Assembly (NCBI GenBank): GCA_016213105.1
Contig: JACRBN010000004.1
Span: 1-64,000, forward strand
DNA: 64,000 nt
Reading direction: 5' to 3'
DNA from: Chloroflexota bacterium
GTDB taxonomy: Bacteria > Chloroflexota > Anaerolineae > Anaerolineales > Villigracilaceae
The notes beneath the pieces are model-generated. The model searched no databases and had not been told where the DNA came from. It saw only the letters and a program-made list of their open reading frames with translations. Below are positions 27,232 to 35,558 of the stretch, in pieces (the first letter of the stretch is position 1; every line of letters begins with the position of its first letter). A program made the position numbers and the translations under genes.

Positions 27232-27618
27232 CTAAGGTTTCTGATGGTTGTTGTGTTCAATGGATGCCTTCAGGCGGGATAAAAGGTAGCCGACCTCGCG
27301 GAATTTTCCTGCGAGGCTTTCATACGATGAATCAGAAAAATAACCCAGGTCGTGGGCAATTTCCAAATGGCATTCTGTTTCAGCCAGAGAGCCGATCGAA
27401 ATATTCAAATGACGCAAATAATTCGGTGCAGTTCCAAGCGCATACCCTTCTGCGATATTTGCCTCTACAGAAACGACGGAACGTCGAACCTGATTGGTCA
27501 ATGCAAACAATTCATGTTTGGGAAAAGTTTCAGTAATTTTATAAATCATCAAAGTCAATTCGTGCGCACGCTTCCATACCAACAATTTACGAAAAGCCTT
27601 CTCCTCTTTTTCAACCAT
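27232..27618 (-). CDS. Four-helix bundle protein (S23/23S rRNA intervening-sequence family)
   Basis: A 128-residue all-alpha protein. LLVWKRAHELTLMIYKIT, FPKHELFALTNQVRRSVVSVEANIAEGYALG and a C-terminal LLSRLKASIEHN match the four-helix-bundle family first seen in rRNA intervening sequences and also related to Avd of diversity-generating retroelements. No reverse transcriptase is near. The ATG at 27618 overlaps the preceding stop codon (TAATG) and has GGAGG nine bases upstream; a TTG six bases earlier is too close. Composition is AT-rich, suggesting acquisition. Confidence 0.85.
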   Translation of the reverse strand: MVEKEEKAFRKLLVWKRAHELTLMIYKITETFPKHELFALTNQVRRSVVSVEANIAEGYALGTAPNYLRHLNISIGSLAETECHLEIAHDLGYFSDSSYESLAGKFREVGYLLSRLKASIEHNNHQKP

Positions 27619-28211
27619 TACCAATTCCCTCCATCAAAACCATCAGGCACCTCAGAAACTTTAGACCCTTTAGAAACATCACCTATCCCCAACAACGCCA
27701 TCAACACCTCGGGCGGAATGTCCACATCGGGCAGGTCGACCTTGTAGATCTGATCTTGTTCGGCGCGTTCGCGCAGGCTTTGCCACAGCAGCAGACGCTC
27801 CTCGCCTTCCACCACCAGATCGTTCAGCGTTTTCGCATGGAGCAGGTATTCCCCCGTCGAATACAGGAAAGTCAGCCGCTTCCACTTGTCCGCGCGGATG
27901 GGCTGGGGCAGTTTCTCCAGCGCACCCAGTTGGATCTTGTAATACTCCTCGCGCGCCCGCGGATGGTCGGCCTCGTCGCGCAGCAGCTCGCCGCGCGTGG
28001 TCAATTCATGTCCGCGCACCTCGGCCACGAATTCCACTTGTCCACCGCGCTCGCCAAACGAGGACGGCTGATAAAAGGCCAGGTAATCCACGGCGACAAC
28101 TTTGGGGGCGGTGCGCAATGGGATGCGATACCACCCCAACAGCCGCGCCAACTCCAGGTCACGCTGCGCAGGCAGCAAACATACCAGGATGAGATCGGTC
28201 GGTTTCAGCAT
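27618..28211 (-). CDS. Conserved hypothetical protein
   Basis: A 197-residue soluble protein not recognised by motif. It begins KPTDLILVCLLPAQRDLELARLLGWYRIPLRTAPK and has a basic central part (RADKWKRLTFLYSTGEYLLHAKTLNDLV) and an acidic C-terminus. No signal peptide or TM helix is visible. It is translationally coupled to the four-helix-bundle gene through a TAATG overlap. Coding character is good, but function is unknown. Confidence 0.65.
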   Translation of the reverse strand: MLKPTDLILVCLLPAQRDLELARLLGWYRIPLRTAPKVVAVDYLAFYQPSSFGERGGQVEFVAEVRGHELTTRGELLRDEADHPRAREEYYKIQLGALEKLPQPIRADKWKRLTFLYSTGEYLLHAKTLNDLVVEGEERLLLWQSLRERAEQDQIYKVDLPDVDIPPEVLMALLGIGDVSKGSKVSEVPDGFDGGNW

Positions 28212-28219
28212 GGCTTTAT

Positions 28220-28225
28220 TATAAT
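28220..28225 (+). promoter_or_regulatory. -10 box of the GH18 gene, leaderless configuration
   Basis: TATAAT ends seven bases before the ATG at 28233, so transcription would start at or next to the start codon. No ribosome-binding site is visible. Confidence 0.55.
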
Positions 28226-28232
28226 GTGGGAT

Positions 28233-29273
28233 ATGAAACTCAATTCCCTACTCCTGATTTGCATCCTGCTGACCGCCTGCGGAACGACGACAACCGCCAC
28301 CCCGCCCATCGCAGCCTCGCCTGCTCCCGTTTCGACGGTTGTCCCCACGCCCACGCCGATTCCCGTCACCGCCACGCCCGAGGGCATCTGCCCGGGAACC
28401 CTGCCCGACGGCTTCATCATCCTCGGCTACCTGCCCGAGTATCGCACACTGAATCCCGAATGGGGCCAGTGCCTGACCGACATCGCCTACTTCTCCGCCG
28501 AGCCGCGCCCCGACGGGACGCTGGACACCTCGCGCCTGAGCGACGAAACCTGGCGGGGCCTGCGCGCCATGAAAGCGGAATATGGCACGCGCCTGCACCT
28601 CACCGTCGGCGGCTGGGAGCGTTCGGCGGGATTTGCGCCGATGACTTCCAATCCAAACACGCGCGCGCTGTTCGTACAGAACCTGCTGGTTTTTGCCCAG
28701 GAGCATGGACTCGATGGCGCGGACTTCGATTGGGAATTCCCCGAAAATGACGAAGAGTTCGAGAACTATATCGCCCTGCTGACCGAAGTCAAGGCGGTCT
28801 TTGTGGAACACGGCCTGACCGTCAGCGTGGCCTTGAGCGCAGACAATGCCTCCACGATGGACCTCTCGCGTTTTGCTGTCGTCGACCGCGTTCACGTTAT
28901 GTCGTATGACCGCGGCAATTATCATGCCACCTATAACGCATCCGTGGAGGATATGAATACGTTTACGATCAACAACATCTCGCCAGGGAATTTATTGCTG
29001 GGCGTGCCCTTCTATGGACGGCTGACCTCCGAGCCATACACGGCCACAAGCTACCAGGAACTCATGTCCCTGCACCACCCGCCCGCCGACGTCGACGAAG
29101 TAAATGGTATTTACTTCAACGGCATCGACACCATCGGCCTCAAGACCTGTTTCGCGCGCGAAGGAGGCTACGGCGGGATCATGATCTGGGAACTGGGACA
29201 GGGTACCTGGGATGAAACCTCGCTGCTGCAAGCGATCCACCAGGCGGCGGTATTGGGATGTGATGTGAAATAA
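28233..29273 (+). CDS. Glycoside hydrolase family 18 lipoprotein
   Basis: A secreted GH18-type hydrolase of 346 residues. The signal peptide ends at Cys16 (LLTACGT). A Thr/Pro-rich linker runs to about residue 50, then the TIM barrel begins (FIILGYLPEYRTLN). LHLTVGGWERS corresponds to the conserved SxGG strand, and DGADFDWEFP (161-170) is the catalytic DxxDxDxE with Glu168 as acid. MSYDRGNY and GVPFYGR are further GH18 marks. It may cut chitin, peptidoglycan or host glycans. The ATG at 28233 fits a leaderless start; an in-frame ATG lies at 28224. A long frame from 27756 is antisense to the neighbouring gene and is not used. Confidence 0.9.
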   Translation: MKLNSLLLICILLTACGTTTTATPPIAASPAPVSTVVPTPTPIPVTATPEGICPGTLPDGFIILGYLPEYRTLNPEWGQCLTDIAYFSAEPRPDGTLDTSRLSDETWRGLRAMKAEYGTRLHLTVGGWERSAGFAPMTSNPNTRALFVQNLLVFAQEHGLDGADFDWEFPENDEEFENYIALLTEVKAVFVEHGLTVSVALSADNASTMDLSRFAVVDRVHVMSYDRGNYHATYNASVEDMNTFTINNISPGNLLLGVPFYGRLTSEPYTATSYQELMSLHHPPADVDEVNGIYFNGIDTIGLKTCFAREGGYGGIMIWELGQGTWDETSLLQAIHQAAVLGCDVK

Positions 29274-29278
29274 AAAAA

Positions 29279-29306
29279 ACGGCGCAGGCCTGGAGACCTG
29301 CGCCGT
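29279..29306. terminator. Bidirectional terminator between convergent genes
   Basis: ACGGCGCAGG pairs with CCTGCGCCGT around CCTGGAGA. An A-run lies on one side and TCTCTT on the other, so it can serve the GH18 gene and the convergent PLP-enzyme gene. Confidence 0.85.
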
Positions 29307-29320
29307 TCTCTTGAAACGTA

Positions 29321-29341
29321 GGGCGAGATAGTATCTCGCCC
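29321..29341. repeat. Perfect palindrome (GGGCGAGATA type)
   Basis: GGGCGAGATA and TATCTCGCCC flank one central base. It is one of several short perfect palindromes in intergenic spots of this window. Confidence 0.7.
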
Positions 29342-29349
29342 CACAGTAT

Positions 29350-30816
29350 TTAGCCCAAGCCAACTTCCTTGTTGAAGTCGACGATCAGCTCGTCGATCTC
29401 ATCGGCCTGTGTCTGGACTGAAGTCCAGTAATCGGGCTGGTACCACTGATCCTGGATTTCCTGGTAGGTCTTGCCCTGCTGTTCGACCCAGGTGTAGTAC
29501 TTGAGGTTGTGTACGCGGCGCCTGTCGGTGTAGCGCAGTTCGAGCATGTTGTCCGTGGACTGGCCGTGCAGGTAGCGCGCAAAGTCGGCGGCGGCGTCGA
29601 CTTCAGTGTACTGGCCGTATTCCTGGTGCATCTCGTGGATGCGTGAGCGGTACAAATCCATCGAGTCGGTTAACACAGTGACCATGATGTCGTTCTCGTC
29701 CATCTCGTAATACTTGGCCGCCTTGATAGCGCTGAGCACGTTCGAGATGCCCGAGAAACCAAGCAGGTCAAGCTGCGCGACGATCGCTTCGGGGACACCC
29801 TTCTGCACAAGGAAGGCGCGTCCCGTTTCTTCGTTGAAGAGGCGGGAAATATTCACGACAGCCTGGTCATCAATCGCCACGACCACGTCGGTATTCTTGG
29901 AGTTGTGGATCCACGGCACGTGCTTGTCACCGATGCCCTCGATGCGGTGGGCGCCAAATCCGTTTTCGAGCAGGGTCGGGCACTGCAAGGCTTCGCTGGC
30001 CACGATCTTGCTGTCGGGGAAGAGCTGCTTCATGTAATCGCCGCTGGCAATCGTGCCCGCCGAACCCGTGGCGGAGGCCATGCCGCGATAACGTCCATTC
30101 GGTCCCATCACCTGTTCGAGCACTTCGGCCATGGCAGCGCCTGTCACGGTATAGTGCCACAGGTAGTTGCCCATCTCATCGAACTGGTTGAAGATCATCA
30201 AGTCCTGGCCTGAGTTGCGCAGTTCCCAGCACTTGTCAAAAATTTCCTTTACATTCGATTCGGAGCCAGGCGTCTTGATCGTCTCGCCCGCCACCTTGGA
30301 GAGCCACTCGAAGCGCTCCTTCGACATGCCCTCGGGCAGGATGGCAATCGACTCGCAGGCCAGCAAAGCGGAGTCATAGGCGCCGCCGCGGCAGTAGTTG
30401 CCCGTCGAGGGCCAGACGGCCTTCTGGGTGGTCGGGTCGAATTGCCCCGTGACCAGTCGCGGCACGAGACAGGAGAACGCGGCTCCCACCTTGTGCGCGC
30501 CCGTCGGGAACCACTTCCCAACCAGCACGATGATGCGGGCCTTGACCCCCGTCAGCGAGGACGGAAGCTCGAGATAGTTGACCCCGCCATAGGTTCCGCC
30601 CGAGGCAACGGGCTGGTTGTGCCAGTTGATGCGGAACAGGTTGCGGGGGTGGATGTCCCACAGCCCGATCCCTTTCAATTCCTCTTTGACTTTGGCGGGA
30701 ATTTTCGAGGGGTCTTTCATTTGAGCATAGGTGGGGATGATGATGTTGCGCTCTTTGGCGCGCTGGATGGCGCGGGCGCGGCGATCCTGGTGGATGGTCA
30801 GGTCAATCGTGGTCAT
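29350..30816 (-). CDS. PLP-dependent enzyme of the cysteine synthase/TrpB fold
   Basis: A 488-residue fold-type II PLP enzyme. The Schiff-base lysine is predicted as Lys109 in FPTGAHKVGAAFSCL, and the cofactor phosphate and substrate loop is STGNYCRGGAYDSALL (about 136-151). SATGSAGTIASGDYMKQLFP matches the glycine-rich PLP phosphate cup. Length exceeds standard cysteine synthase (about 310), with an extra C-terminal region of about 130 residues. Reaction is unknown; beta-elimination or replacement on an amino acid is likely. AAGGAG precedes the ATG, and an operator-like palindrome overlaps the predicted transcription start. Confidence 0.82.
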   Translation of the reverse strand: MTTIDLTIHQDRRARAIQRAKERNIIIPTYAQMKDPSKIPAKVKEELKGIGLWDIHPRNLFRINWHNQPVASGGTYGGVNYLELPSSLTGVKARIIVLVGKWFPTGAHKVGAAFSCLVPRLVTGQFDPTTQKAVWPSTGNYCRGGAYDSALLACESIAILPEGMSKERFEWLSKVAGETIKTPGSESNVKEIFDKCWELRNSGQDLMIFNQFDEMGNYLWHYTVTGAAMAEVLEQVMGPNGRYRGMASATGSAGTIASGDYMKQLFPDSKIVASEALQCPTLLENGFGAHRIEGIGDKHVPWIHNSKNTDVVVAIDDQAVVNISRLFNEETGRAFLVQKGVPEAIVAQLDLLGFSGISNVLSAIKAAKYYEMDENDIMVTVLTDSMDLYRSRIHEMHQEYGQYTEVDAAADFARYLHGQSTDNMLELRYTDRRRVHNLKYYTWVEQQGKTYQEIQDQWYQPDYWTSVQTQADEIDELIVDFNKEVGLG

Positions 30817-30831
30817 GGAATTCTCCTTACA

Positions 30832-30855
30832 AAGTTGTCTGACAACTTAATTATA
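30832..30855 (-). promoter_or_regulatory. Promoter -10 box and palindromic operator of the PLP-enzyme gene
   Basis: On the minus strand TATAAT (30850-30855) is followed by a perfect palindrome AAGTTGTC-N-GACAACTT (30832-30848) covering the expected transcription start. TTGTCNGACAA cores are typical of GntR/FadR-type repressors. No repressor gene is adjacent. Confidence 0.6.
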
Positions 30856-31112
30856 CACCCAAGCGGACAGGACATAAAGGTGATTAATGTCTATGACAAT
30901 ACATGGTATTCTGCACCACTTTCGTACGGGTATAGAACAACCACACAGAAGAAACTGCCGCCGCGCTTTTCCAGCCTGTCTTCAATGAGGTAAAGCAATG
31001 ACGAGTCATCGCATCCTTGTTCGGCACCGATATTCCCCTCGCACGACAGCCAATCTTGTTTTCTGCGCCTGCGCGCCAGATAACACAACCATCGAAGTCC
31101 AATTTCCTGACA
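30856..31112. other. Intergenic region without a clear gene
   Basis: The 260 bases between the divergent promoters are less GC-rich than their neighbours. A 65-codon minus-strand frame (30891-31088) reads like a protein fragment (EGNIGAEQGCDDSSLLYLIE) but has no convincing start signal, so it is not called as a gene. Confidence 0.4.
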
Positions 31113-31118
31113 TATAAT
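31113..31118 (+). promoter_or_regulatory. -10 box of the diguanylate cyclase gene, leaderless configuration
   Basis: TATAAT lies only six bases before the ATG at 31125 and no Shine-Dalgarno sequence is present, so the mRNA is probably leaderless. Confidence 0.55.
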
Positions 31119-31124
31119 TCAACC

Positions 31125-33122
31125 ATGAACCAGATCTGGACCTTCCTATCCATCACCTTGATCATCAGCGGCCTGACCTCCCTGCTTCTCGCGATCCGCT
31201 CCTGGCTGATGCGGTCGCGGCCCGGGCAGGCGGCCTTCGCAGGTTTGATGCTGGCTGTAGGAACCTTTTCCATTTTTTCGGGCTTCGAACTGATCGCGCC
31301 CACCACGGGAGAAAAGACCTTCTGGTTGATCCTGGAAAACCTGGGCATCGTCTGGCTGGGGCCTTTCTGGTTCCTGTTTGTCATCGGTTATACCCAACGC
31401 AAATGGATCGGATCCCACTGGACCTCCCTGCTGTTGGTCATCCCCACAATCACCATCCTGTTTTTTATCAGCGGGCTGTGGAGGGACCTGTATTACACAT
31501 CCCTGACCCTTCTGGCGCAAGGCAACGGCCCCTTGATGGTGGGACGGGGGGCCTGGTTTTGGGTGCAATCCATTTATGCCTACGTGATGATGTTCTGTGG
31601 ATCAGTCCTGCTCATACGCAGCACCCAACACATGCCCGGCACGTATCGCCGGCAGGTATCCATCCTCCTGGCGGGCATCCTGCTGCCCTGGGTTGCCAAT
31701 GCCTATTACCTGCTGACCCCGATCCTGTTCCCGGCCTACAGGCCGCTCCTCGATCCCACCCCCTTCGCCTTCACCCTCAGTGGACTCGCCTACAGCGTGG
31801 GAATATTCGGTTTTCGCCTCTTCGACCTAATGCCCATCGCGCAAACCGCCGTCTTCGAAAGCATCCCCGAAATGGTGGTGGTGCTCGACGGCCAGGACCG
31901 CATCGTGGAAATCAATGCCACGGGCCGCAAATGGTTAAGATTGAAGGAAGGGGAGGCCATTGGGCAGCCGGCCCGGAGCGTGTTCAGTCCGTGGCCCGAG
32001 CTGCTGAAACGATACATCCACATGCGCGAGGTGCGGGAGGAAATCCGCATACCGGGCGGCGGCGGGGACCTGCCCGAAATGGCGGAACTGGTCATCATGC
32101 CGTTGAAGGATGCGCGCGGGCGCTATGTGGGGCGGCTCATCATGGAACGGGACATTACCGCCCGCAAAAAAATCGACGATCAATTGCGCCTGCAAAGCGC
32201 CGCCCTGAATGCCGCCGCGAACGCCATCGTCATCACCGATACCAGCGGCATATGCATCTGGGTCAATTCGGCTTTTACGAAAATTACGGGCTATGGTTCC
32301 GATGAAATCCTGGGACAGAGACTGTCGATCCTGAAGTCCGGACTTCAGGATGATACCTTCTACAGGTCCCTGTGGGAGAGCATCCTGTCGGGCAAGACCT
32401 GGAGCGGCGAGATCATCAACAAGCACAAACAGGGACACCTGTACATCGAAGAGATGACCATCGCCCCCGTCCGCGACCCGGACGGCAGGATCAGCAATTT
32501 CATCGCCGTCAAGCAGGACATCACCGAGCGCAAGCGGATCGAGGGCAACCTGCAGGATGCCCATCAGCGCCTCAAACTCCACGTGCAGGAGATCGAGGCG
32601 CTGCAAAGTCAGTTGCGTGAGCAGGCCATGCGCGACGCGCTGACGGGGCTGTTCAACCGCCGCTTCCTCGAAGAGACCCTGGAACGCGAGGTGGCGCGCG
32701 CCATCCGCGAAAAAAGCGACCTGTGCCTGGCCATGATCGACGTGGACCACTTCAAGGAGTTCAACGACCAGTACGGACACAAGGCGGGCGACATCGTCCT
32801 GCAATCCCTGGGACGGATGTTGCTGAACACCACCCGCGCCGGCGACGTGGCCTGCCGCTATGGCGGCGAGGAATTTGTGGTGGTCATGCCCGGGGCCTCG
32901 CTCGAAGCCGCCCGCAAACGGGCCGAGGAATGGCGCGCGGAGTTTCAGGCGGTCAACCCGACCCTGCCCGAATACATCATCGCCGCCACCATCTCCATCG
33001 GCCTGGCCTGTTTCCCGAAACATGGCAGCGACAGTGACACCCTGGTGGATGCGGCCGATAAGGCGTTGTACCAGGCCAAGGACAGGGGCAGGAATCGCGT
33101 GGTGATCTTTGGGCAGGACTGA
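31125..33122 (+). CDS. Membrane-bound diguanylate cyclase (7TM sensor, PAS, PAS, GGDEF)
   Basis: Makes cyclic di-GMP from two GTP. From the ATG at 31125 it has 665 residues. An N-terminal block of seven hydrophobic helices (about 1-230) resembles the histidine-kinase 7TM sensor. Two PAS domains follow (about 240-345 and 355-480), each with a C-terminal RDITARKK or QDITERKR tail. A coiled coil leads into the GGDEF domain (about 500-660) with DALTGLFNRRFLEE, DVDHFKEFND and active-site GGEEF (580-584). RAGD five residues before GGEEF is an intact inhibitory I-site. A c-di-GMP riboswitch lies at 17306, giving a possible link within the window. Confidence 0.92.
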   Translation: MNQIWTFLSITLIISGLTSLLLAIRSWLMRSRPGQAAFAGLMLAVGTFSIFSGFELIAPTTGEKTFWLILENLGIVWLGPFWFLFVIGYTQRKWIGSHWTSLLLVIPTITILFFISGLWRDLYYTSLTLLAQGNGPLMVGRGAWFWVQSIYAYVMMFCGSVLLIRSTQHMPGTYRRQVSILLAGILLPWVANAYYLLTPILFPAYRPLLDPTPFAFTLSGLAYSVGIFGFRLFDLMPIAQTAVFESIPEMVVVLDGQDRIVEINATGRKWLRLKEGEAIGQPARSVFSPWPELLKRYIHMREVREEIRIPGGGGDLPEMAELVIMPLKDARGRYVGRLIMERDITARKKIDDQLRLQSAALNAAANAIVITDTSGICIWVNSAFTKITGYGSDEILGQRLSILKSGLQDDTFYRSLWESILSGKTWSGEIINKHKQGHLYIEEMTIAPVRDPDGRISNFIAVKQDITERKRIEGNLQDAHQRLKLHVQEIEALQSQLREQAMRDALTGLFNRRFLEETLEREVARAIREKSDLCLAMIDVDHFKEFNDQYGHKAGDIVLQSLGRMLLNTTRAGDVACRYGGEEFVVVMPGASLEAARKRAEEWRAEFQAVNPTLPEYIIAATISIGLACFPKHGSDSDTLVDAADKALYQAKDRGRNRVVIFGQD

Positions 33123-34295
33123 TTACGCCAGCGACTTGCGCACCCGCTCCAGGCCCTTCTCCAGCGTCGCGCGCGGACAGCCGAAGTTCAGGCGCACAAA
33201 ATTCTCATAGCCCGCGCCAAATATTTTCCCATCGCTAAAGGCCACTTTGGCGTTCTCGAGGAAATATTGAAAGGGCGTGCCCGTGATCCTGCCCGATTCA
33301 ATCAATTTGCTGAAATCGAGCCAGGCCAAATAGGTGGCGGACGGAAATGTGACGCGCACCTCGGGCAGGTATTCCGCCAGGTAGTTGACCAGAAAATCGC
33401 GGTTGGCGGATAGGTACTCGCGCAATTCCTCCAACCAGCCGTCACAGCGACCCGAGAATGCCGCCTGGGCGGCGAACAGTCCCATGCTGCTGACGTGCAG
33501 GCGCATGTGATGGACTTCCTTCTCGTAACGCTCACGCAATTCCTGGTTGGGAACAATGGCAAAACCGCAGAACAAGCCGGGCACATTGAAGGTCTTGGAC
33601 GGGGCGATCAGCGTGATCGTATGATTCGCAATCTCAGTGGATAGTTTCGCCAGCGGGGTGTGCTTGTTGTCGTCCAGCAGCAACTCGGAATGGATCTCAT
33701 CCGAGACGATCAACACATCGTTGGCGATGCAGATCTCCGCCATCTTCAACAAGTCCTTGCGGGAGAATATGATTCCCAGCGGGTTGTGCGGATTGCACAG
33801 CAGGAACATGCCCGCCTTCCTGGCCTGGGTCTCGAAGACCGCCCAATCGATCTCGTAGCTCAGGATGTTGCCTGTGACCTTCTGGATCAACGGCGCGTCG
33901 AGTTGGGGAATGCCTAGGTTGTTCTTCACTTCATGGAATTCGTTGTAGACCGGTGTCTGGATCAGCACGCCCCGTTCGGGCGAGGCGAAGGCGCGCGCCG
34001 CGACCGTGAATCCGCTGACGATGCCCGTCACCGCGACCACCGCCTCAGGCTTGACCTTCCAGCGATACAGTTTATCCATGCGCGCGGCGACGGTTTCCTT
34101 CAACGCCTGGGAGGGCAGTTCGTAGCCAAGCACGCCGTGGTCGACGGCCTTGTGCAGGGTCGCGAGGATCGGCTTGGGCGCGGGGAAATCCATGTCTGCC
34201 ACCCACATGGGCAGGACATCCTTCGGGTAATAATTCCACTTGTTCGAACGCTGGGGGTTGCGGCGGTTGGGGACCTGGTCGAATTTAAAGCTCAT
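33123..34295 (-). CDS. MalY/PatB-type cystathionine beta-lyase or aminotransferase
   Basis: A 390-residue fold-type I PLP enzyme. MWVADMDFPAPKPI is the N-terminal hallmark of the MalY/PatB group. CNPHNPLGIIF corresponds to the NPxNPxG motif, IVSDEIHSELLLD carries the ring-stacking Asp, and APSKTFNVPG holds the PLP lysine. These enzymes cleave C-S bonds of cystathionine or related thioethers. AGGAG lies seven bases before the ATG at 34295; the longer frame to 34334 has no signal. It is separated from crtB by hairpins. Confidence 0.87.
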   Translation of the reverse strand: MSFKFDQVPNRRNPQRSNKWNYYPKDVLPMWVADMDFPAPKPILATLHKAVDHGVLGYELPSQALKETVAARMDKLYRWKVKPEAVVAVTGIVSGFTVAARAFASPERGVLIQTPVYNEFHEVKNNLGIPQLDAPLIQKVTGNILSYEIDWAVFETQARKAGMFLLCNPHNPLGIIFSRKDLLKMAEICIANDVLIVSDEIHSELLLDDNKHTPLAKLSTEIANHTITLIAPSKTFNVPGLFCGFAIVPNQELRERYEKEVHHMRLHVSSMGLFAAQAAFSGRCDGWLEELREYLSANRDFLVNYLAEYLPEVRVTFPSATYLAWLDFSKLIESGRITGTPFQYFLENAKVAFSDGKIFGAGYENFVRLNFGCPRATLEKGLERVRKSLA

Positions 34296-34326
34296 GGTTT
34301 TCTCCTGGAACGGTGCATTGGGTGGA

Positions 34327-34352
34327 TAACGCAAGTCTATAGACTTGCGTTA
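34327..34352. repeat. Perfect 26-bp palindrome
   Basis: Each half reads TAACGCAAGTCTA or its complement. The GACTT/AAGTC core recurs in palindromes at 39703 and 60323, so this is a small REP-like family. Confidence 0.75.
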
Positions 34353-34407
34353 CTTTCAGGGAAGTATACAACGGGCGAAAGGGGAAAGCAAACGAACCGT
34401 TTAAACG

Positions 34408-34436
34408 GGAAGGCGGCCCCTCACGGGCCGCCTTCC
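34408..34436 (-). terminator. Terminator-like hairpin after crtB
   Basis: A perfect 12-bp stem, GGAAGGCGGCCC with GGGCCGCCTTCC, around a five-base loop, 22 bases after the crtB stop on the minus strand. The T-run is weak. Confidence 0.65.
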
Positions 34437-34457
34437 ACACACAGGAGGAGAAAGGTG

Positions 34458-35402
34458 CTACAAAGCGCGCACCTTTAACCATAAAGAGGGGATGCGCCGA
34501 ATCTTTTCCCAGGCGCTCAGGCTGGCGCGGCGGTTGAACACGTCGAAGTCGTGCGCTTCGATGTCGTCCAGGATGCCGCTGTAGAAGACGGCCGAGGCGC
34601 CGATGGACATGCGTCCGTCGGGATCCAGCATGGCAATGCCCTGCCAGCCTTCTTCATACAGTTTGCGCGTGCGCTCGATCTGGAACTGCATAAATTTGCG
34701 CCATTGCGGGGTGACCCTGCCCATCTCGATGTCCGTCTCGGAGATGCCGAAGTCGAGCATGTCCTCGCGCGGCAGGTAGACGCGGCCGTTGCGGTAATCC
34801 TCGCCTATATCGCGCAGGATATTGGTCAGTTGCAGGGCCACGCCCAGCTTGATGGCGTAGGACACGGCGGCTCGGTTGTGGAACCCGACAATGTACATGC
34901 TCATCAACCCAACCGTGGAGGCGACGCCGTAACAATAAGTGGCCAGGTCGTCGAAACTGGCGTAGCGGGACTGGGTCAGGTCGCGGGCCACGCCGTCGAT
35001 CAACTGCAGGGCGTAGTGGCGCGGGATGTGGTAACGGGTCATGGCGTCCACCCATGCGGCGGCGACCAGGTCCCCGTCGGGGGCCGAAGCGGTGTTGACG
35101 ATGGCGCGCCAGTAATCCAGTTGGCGCTCTCGGTCGCCTGCCGCGGATTCATCCACGATATCGTCGACGGTGCGGCAGAAGGCGTACAGGGCGCGGACGG
35201 CGGCGCGCTTTTCCTCGGGCAGCAATCCCGATGCCAGATAAAAGGATTTGCTGTGCTCGGCGGCGATGCGTTCCGCTAAAAAGTAAGCCTGGCGCAGGGA
35301 GGCGTCCCCGGCCCAATAGGAAAAGAAGGGGCGATGAGATGGATGGGGATCATGACCCGCCAGGGCCAGCAGTTGATGTTCCCAGTTCATTTGAATCTCC
35401 AT
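34458..35402 (-). CDS. crtB: Phytoene/squalene synthase
   Basis: Condenses two geranylgeranyl diphosphates to phytoene, the first committed carotenoid step. The 314-residue protein has the aspartate-rich motif DDIVD (80-84) after SKSFYLASGLLPEEKR, and the second acidic motif in LTNILRDIGEDYRNGRVYLP. YCYGVASTVGLMSMYIVGF is also typical. GGAGG lies five bases before the ATG at 35402. It is divergent from crtI, and the shared intergenic region carries promoters for both, with a motif repeated in front of carH. Phytoene rather than squalene synthesis is inferred from the crtI neighbour. Confidence 0.92.
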   Translation of the reverse strand: MEIQMNWEHQLLALAGHDPHPSHRPFFSYWAGDASLRQAYFLAERIAAEHSKSFYLASGLLPEEKRAAVRALYAFCRTVDDIVDESAAGDRERQLDYWRAIVNTASAPDGDLVAAAWVDAMTRYHIPRHYALQLIDGVARDLTQSRYASFDDLATYCYGVASTVGLMSMYIVGFHNRAAVSYAIKLGVALQLTNILRDIGEDYRNGRVYLPREDMLDFGISETDIEMGRVTPQWRKFMQFQIERTRKLYEEGWQGIAMLDPDGRMSIGASAVFYSGILDDIEAHDFDVFNRRASLSAWEKIRRIPSLWLKVRAL

Positions 35403-35429
35403 GTCAACCTCCAAAGTTGATGTAGGTAT

Positions 35430-35474
35430 ATTTTATCCAATTTCCAATGCTTGTCAAGGTTTTGCAAAGATATT
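35430..35474 (-). promoter_or_regulatory. crtB promoter with candidate CarH operator
   Basis: On the minus strand TTGACA (35452-35457) and TAAAAT (35430-35435) are 16 bases apart. Immediately upstream lies AATATCTTTGCAAAACC (35458-35474), which matches 16 of 17 bases of a site upstream of the carH-like gene at 37136. It abuts the -35 box, where a repressor would block polymerase. Confidence 0.75.
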
Positions 35475-35488
35475 ACCTAGAATAACTT

Positions 35489-35513
35489 GACAAATACTGT
35501 ACAAAAGGTATAA
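35489..35513 (+). promoter_or_regulatory. crtI promoter
   Basis: TTGACA and TATAAT are separated by about 16 bases just upstream of crtI. The -35 region reads as two 11-base units, TTGACAAATAC followed by TGTACAAAAGG, a possible direct-repeat operator for a MerR-family regulator such as CarH. Confidence 0.75.
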
Positions 35514-35558
35514 TCAGCCCTGTTCAACTTGGATAAGCACCCAGAAAGAAGGAAACTC

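Noticed and set aside
30891-31088. Small minus-strand gene of 65 codons
   Set aside because: No ribosome-binding site and it runs through a region of divergent promoters; could be chance.
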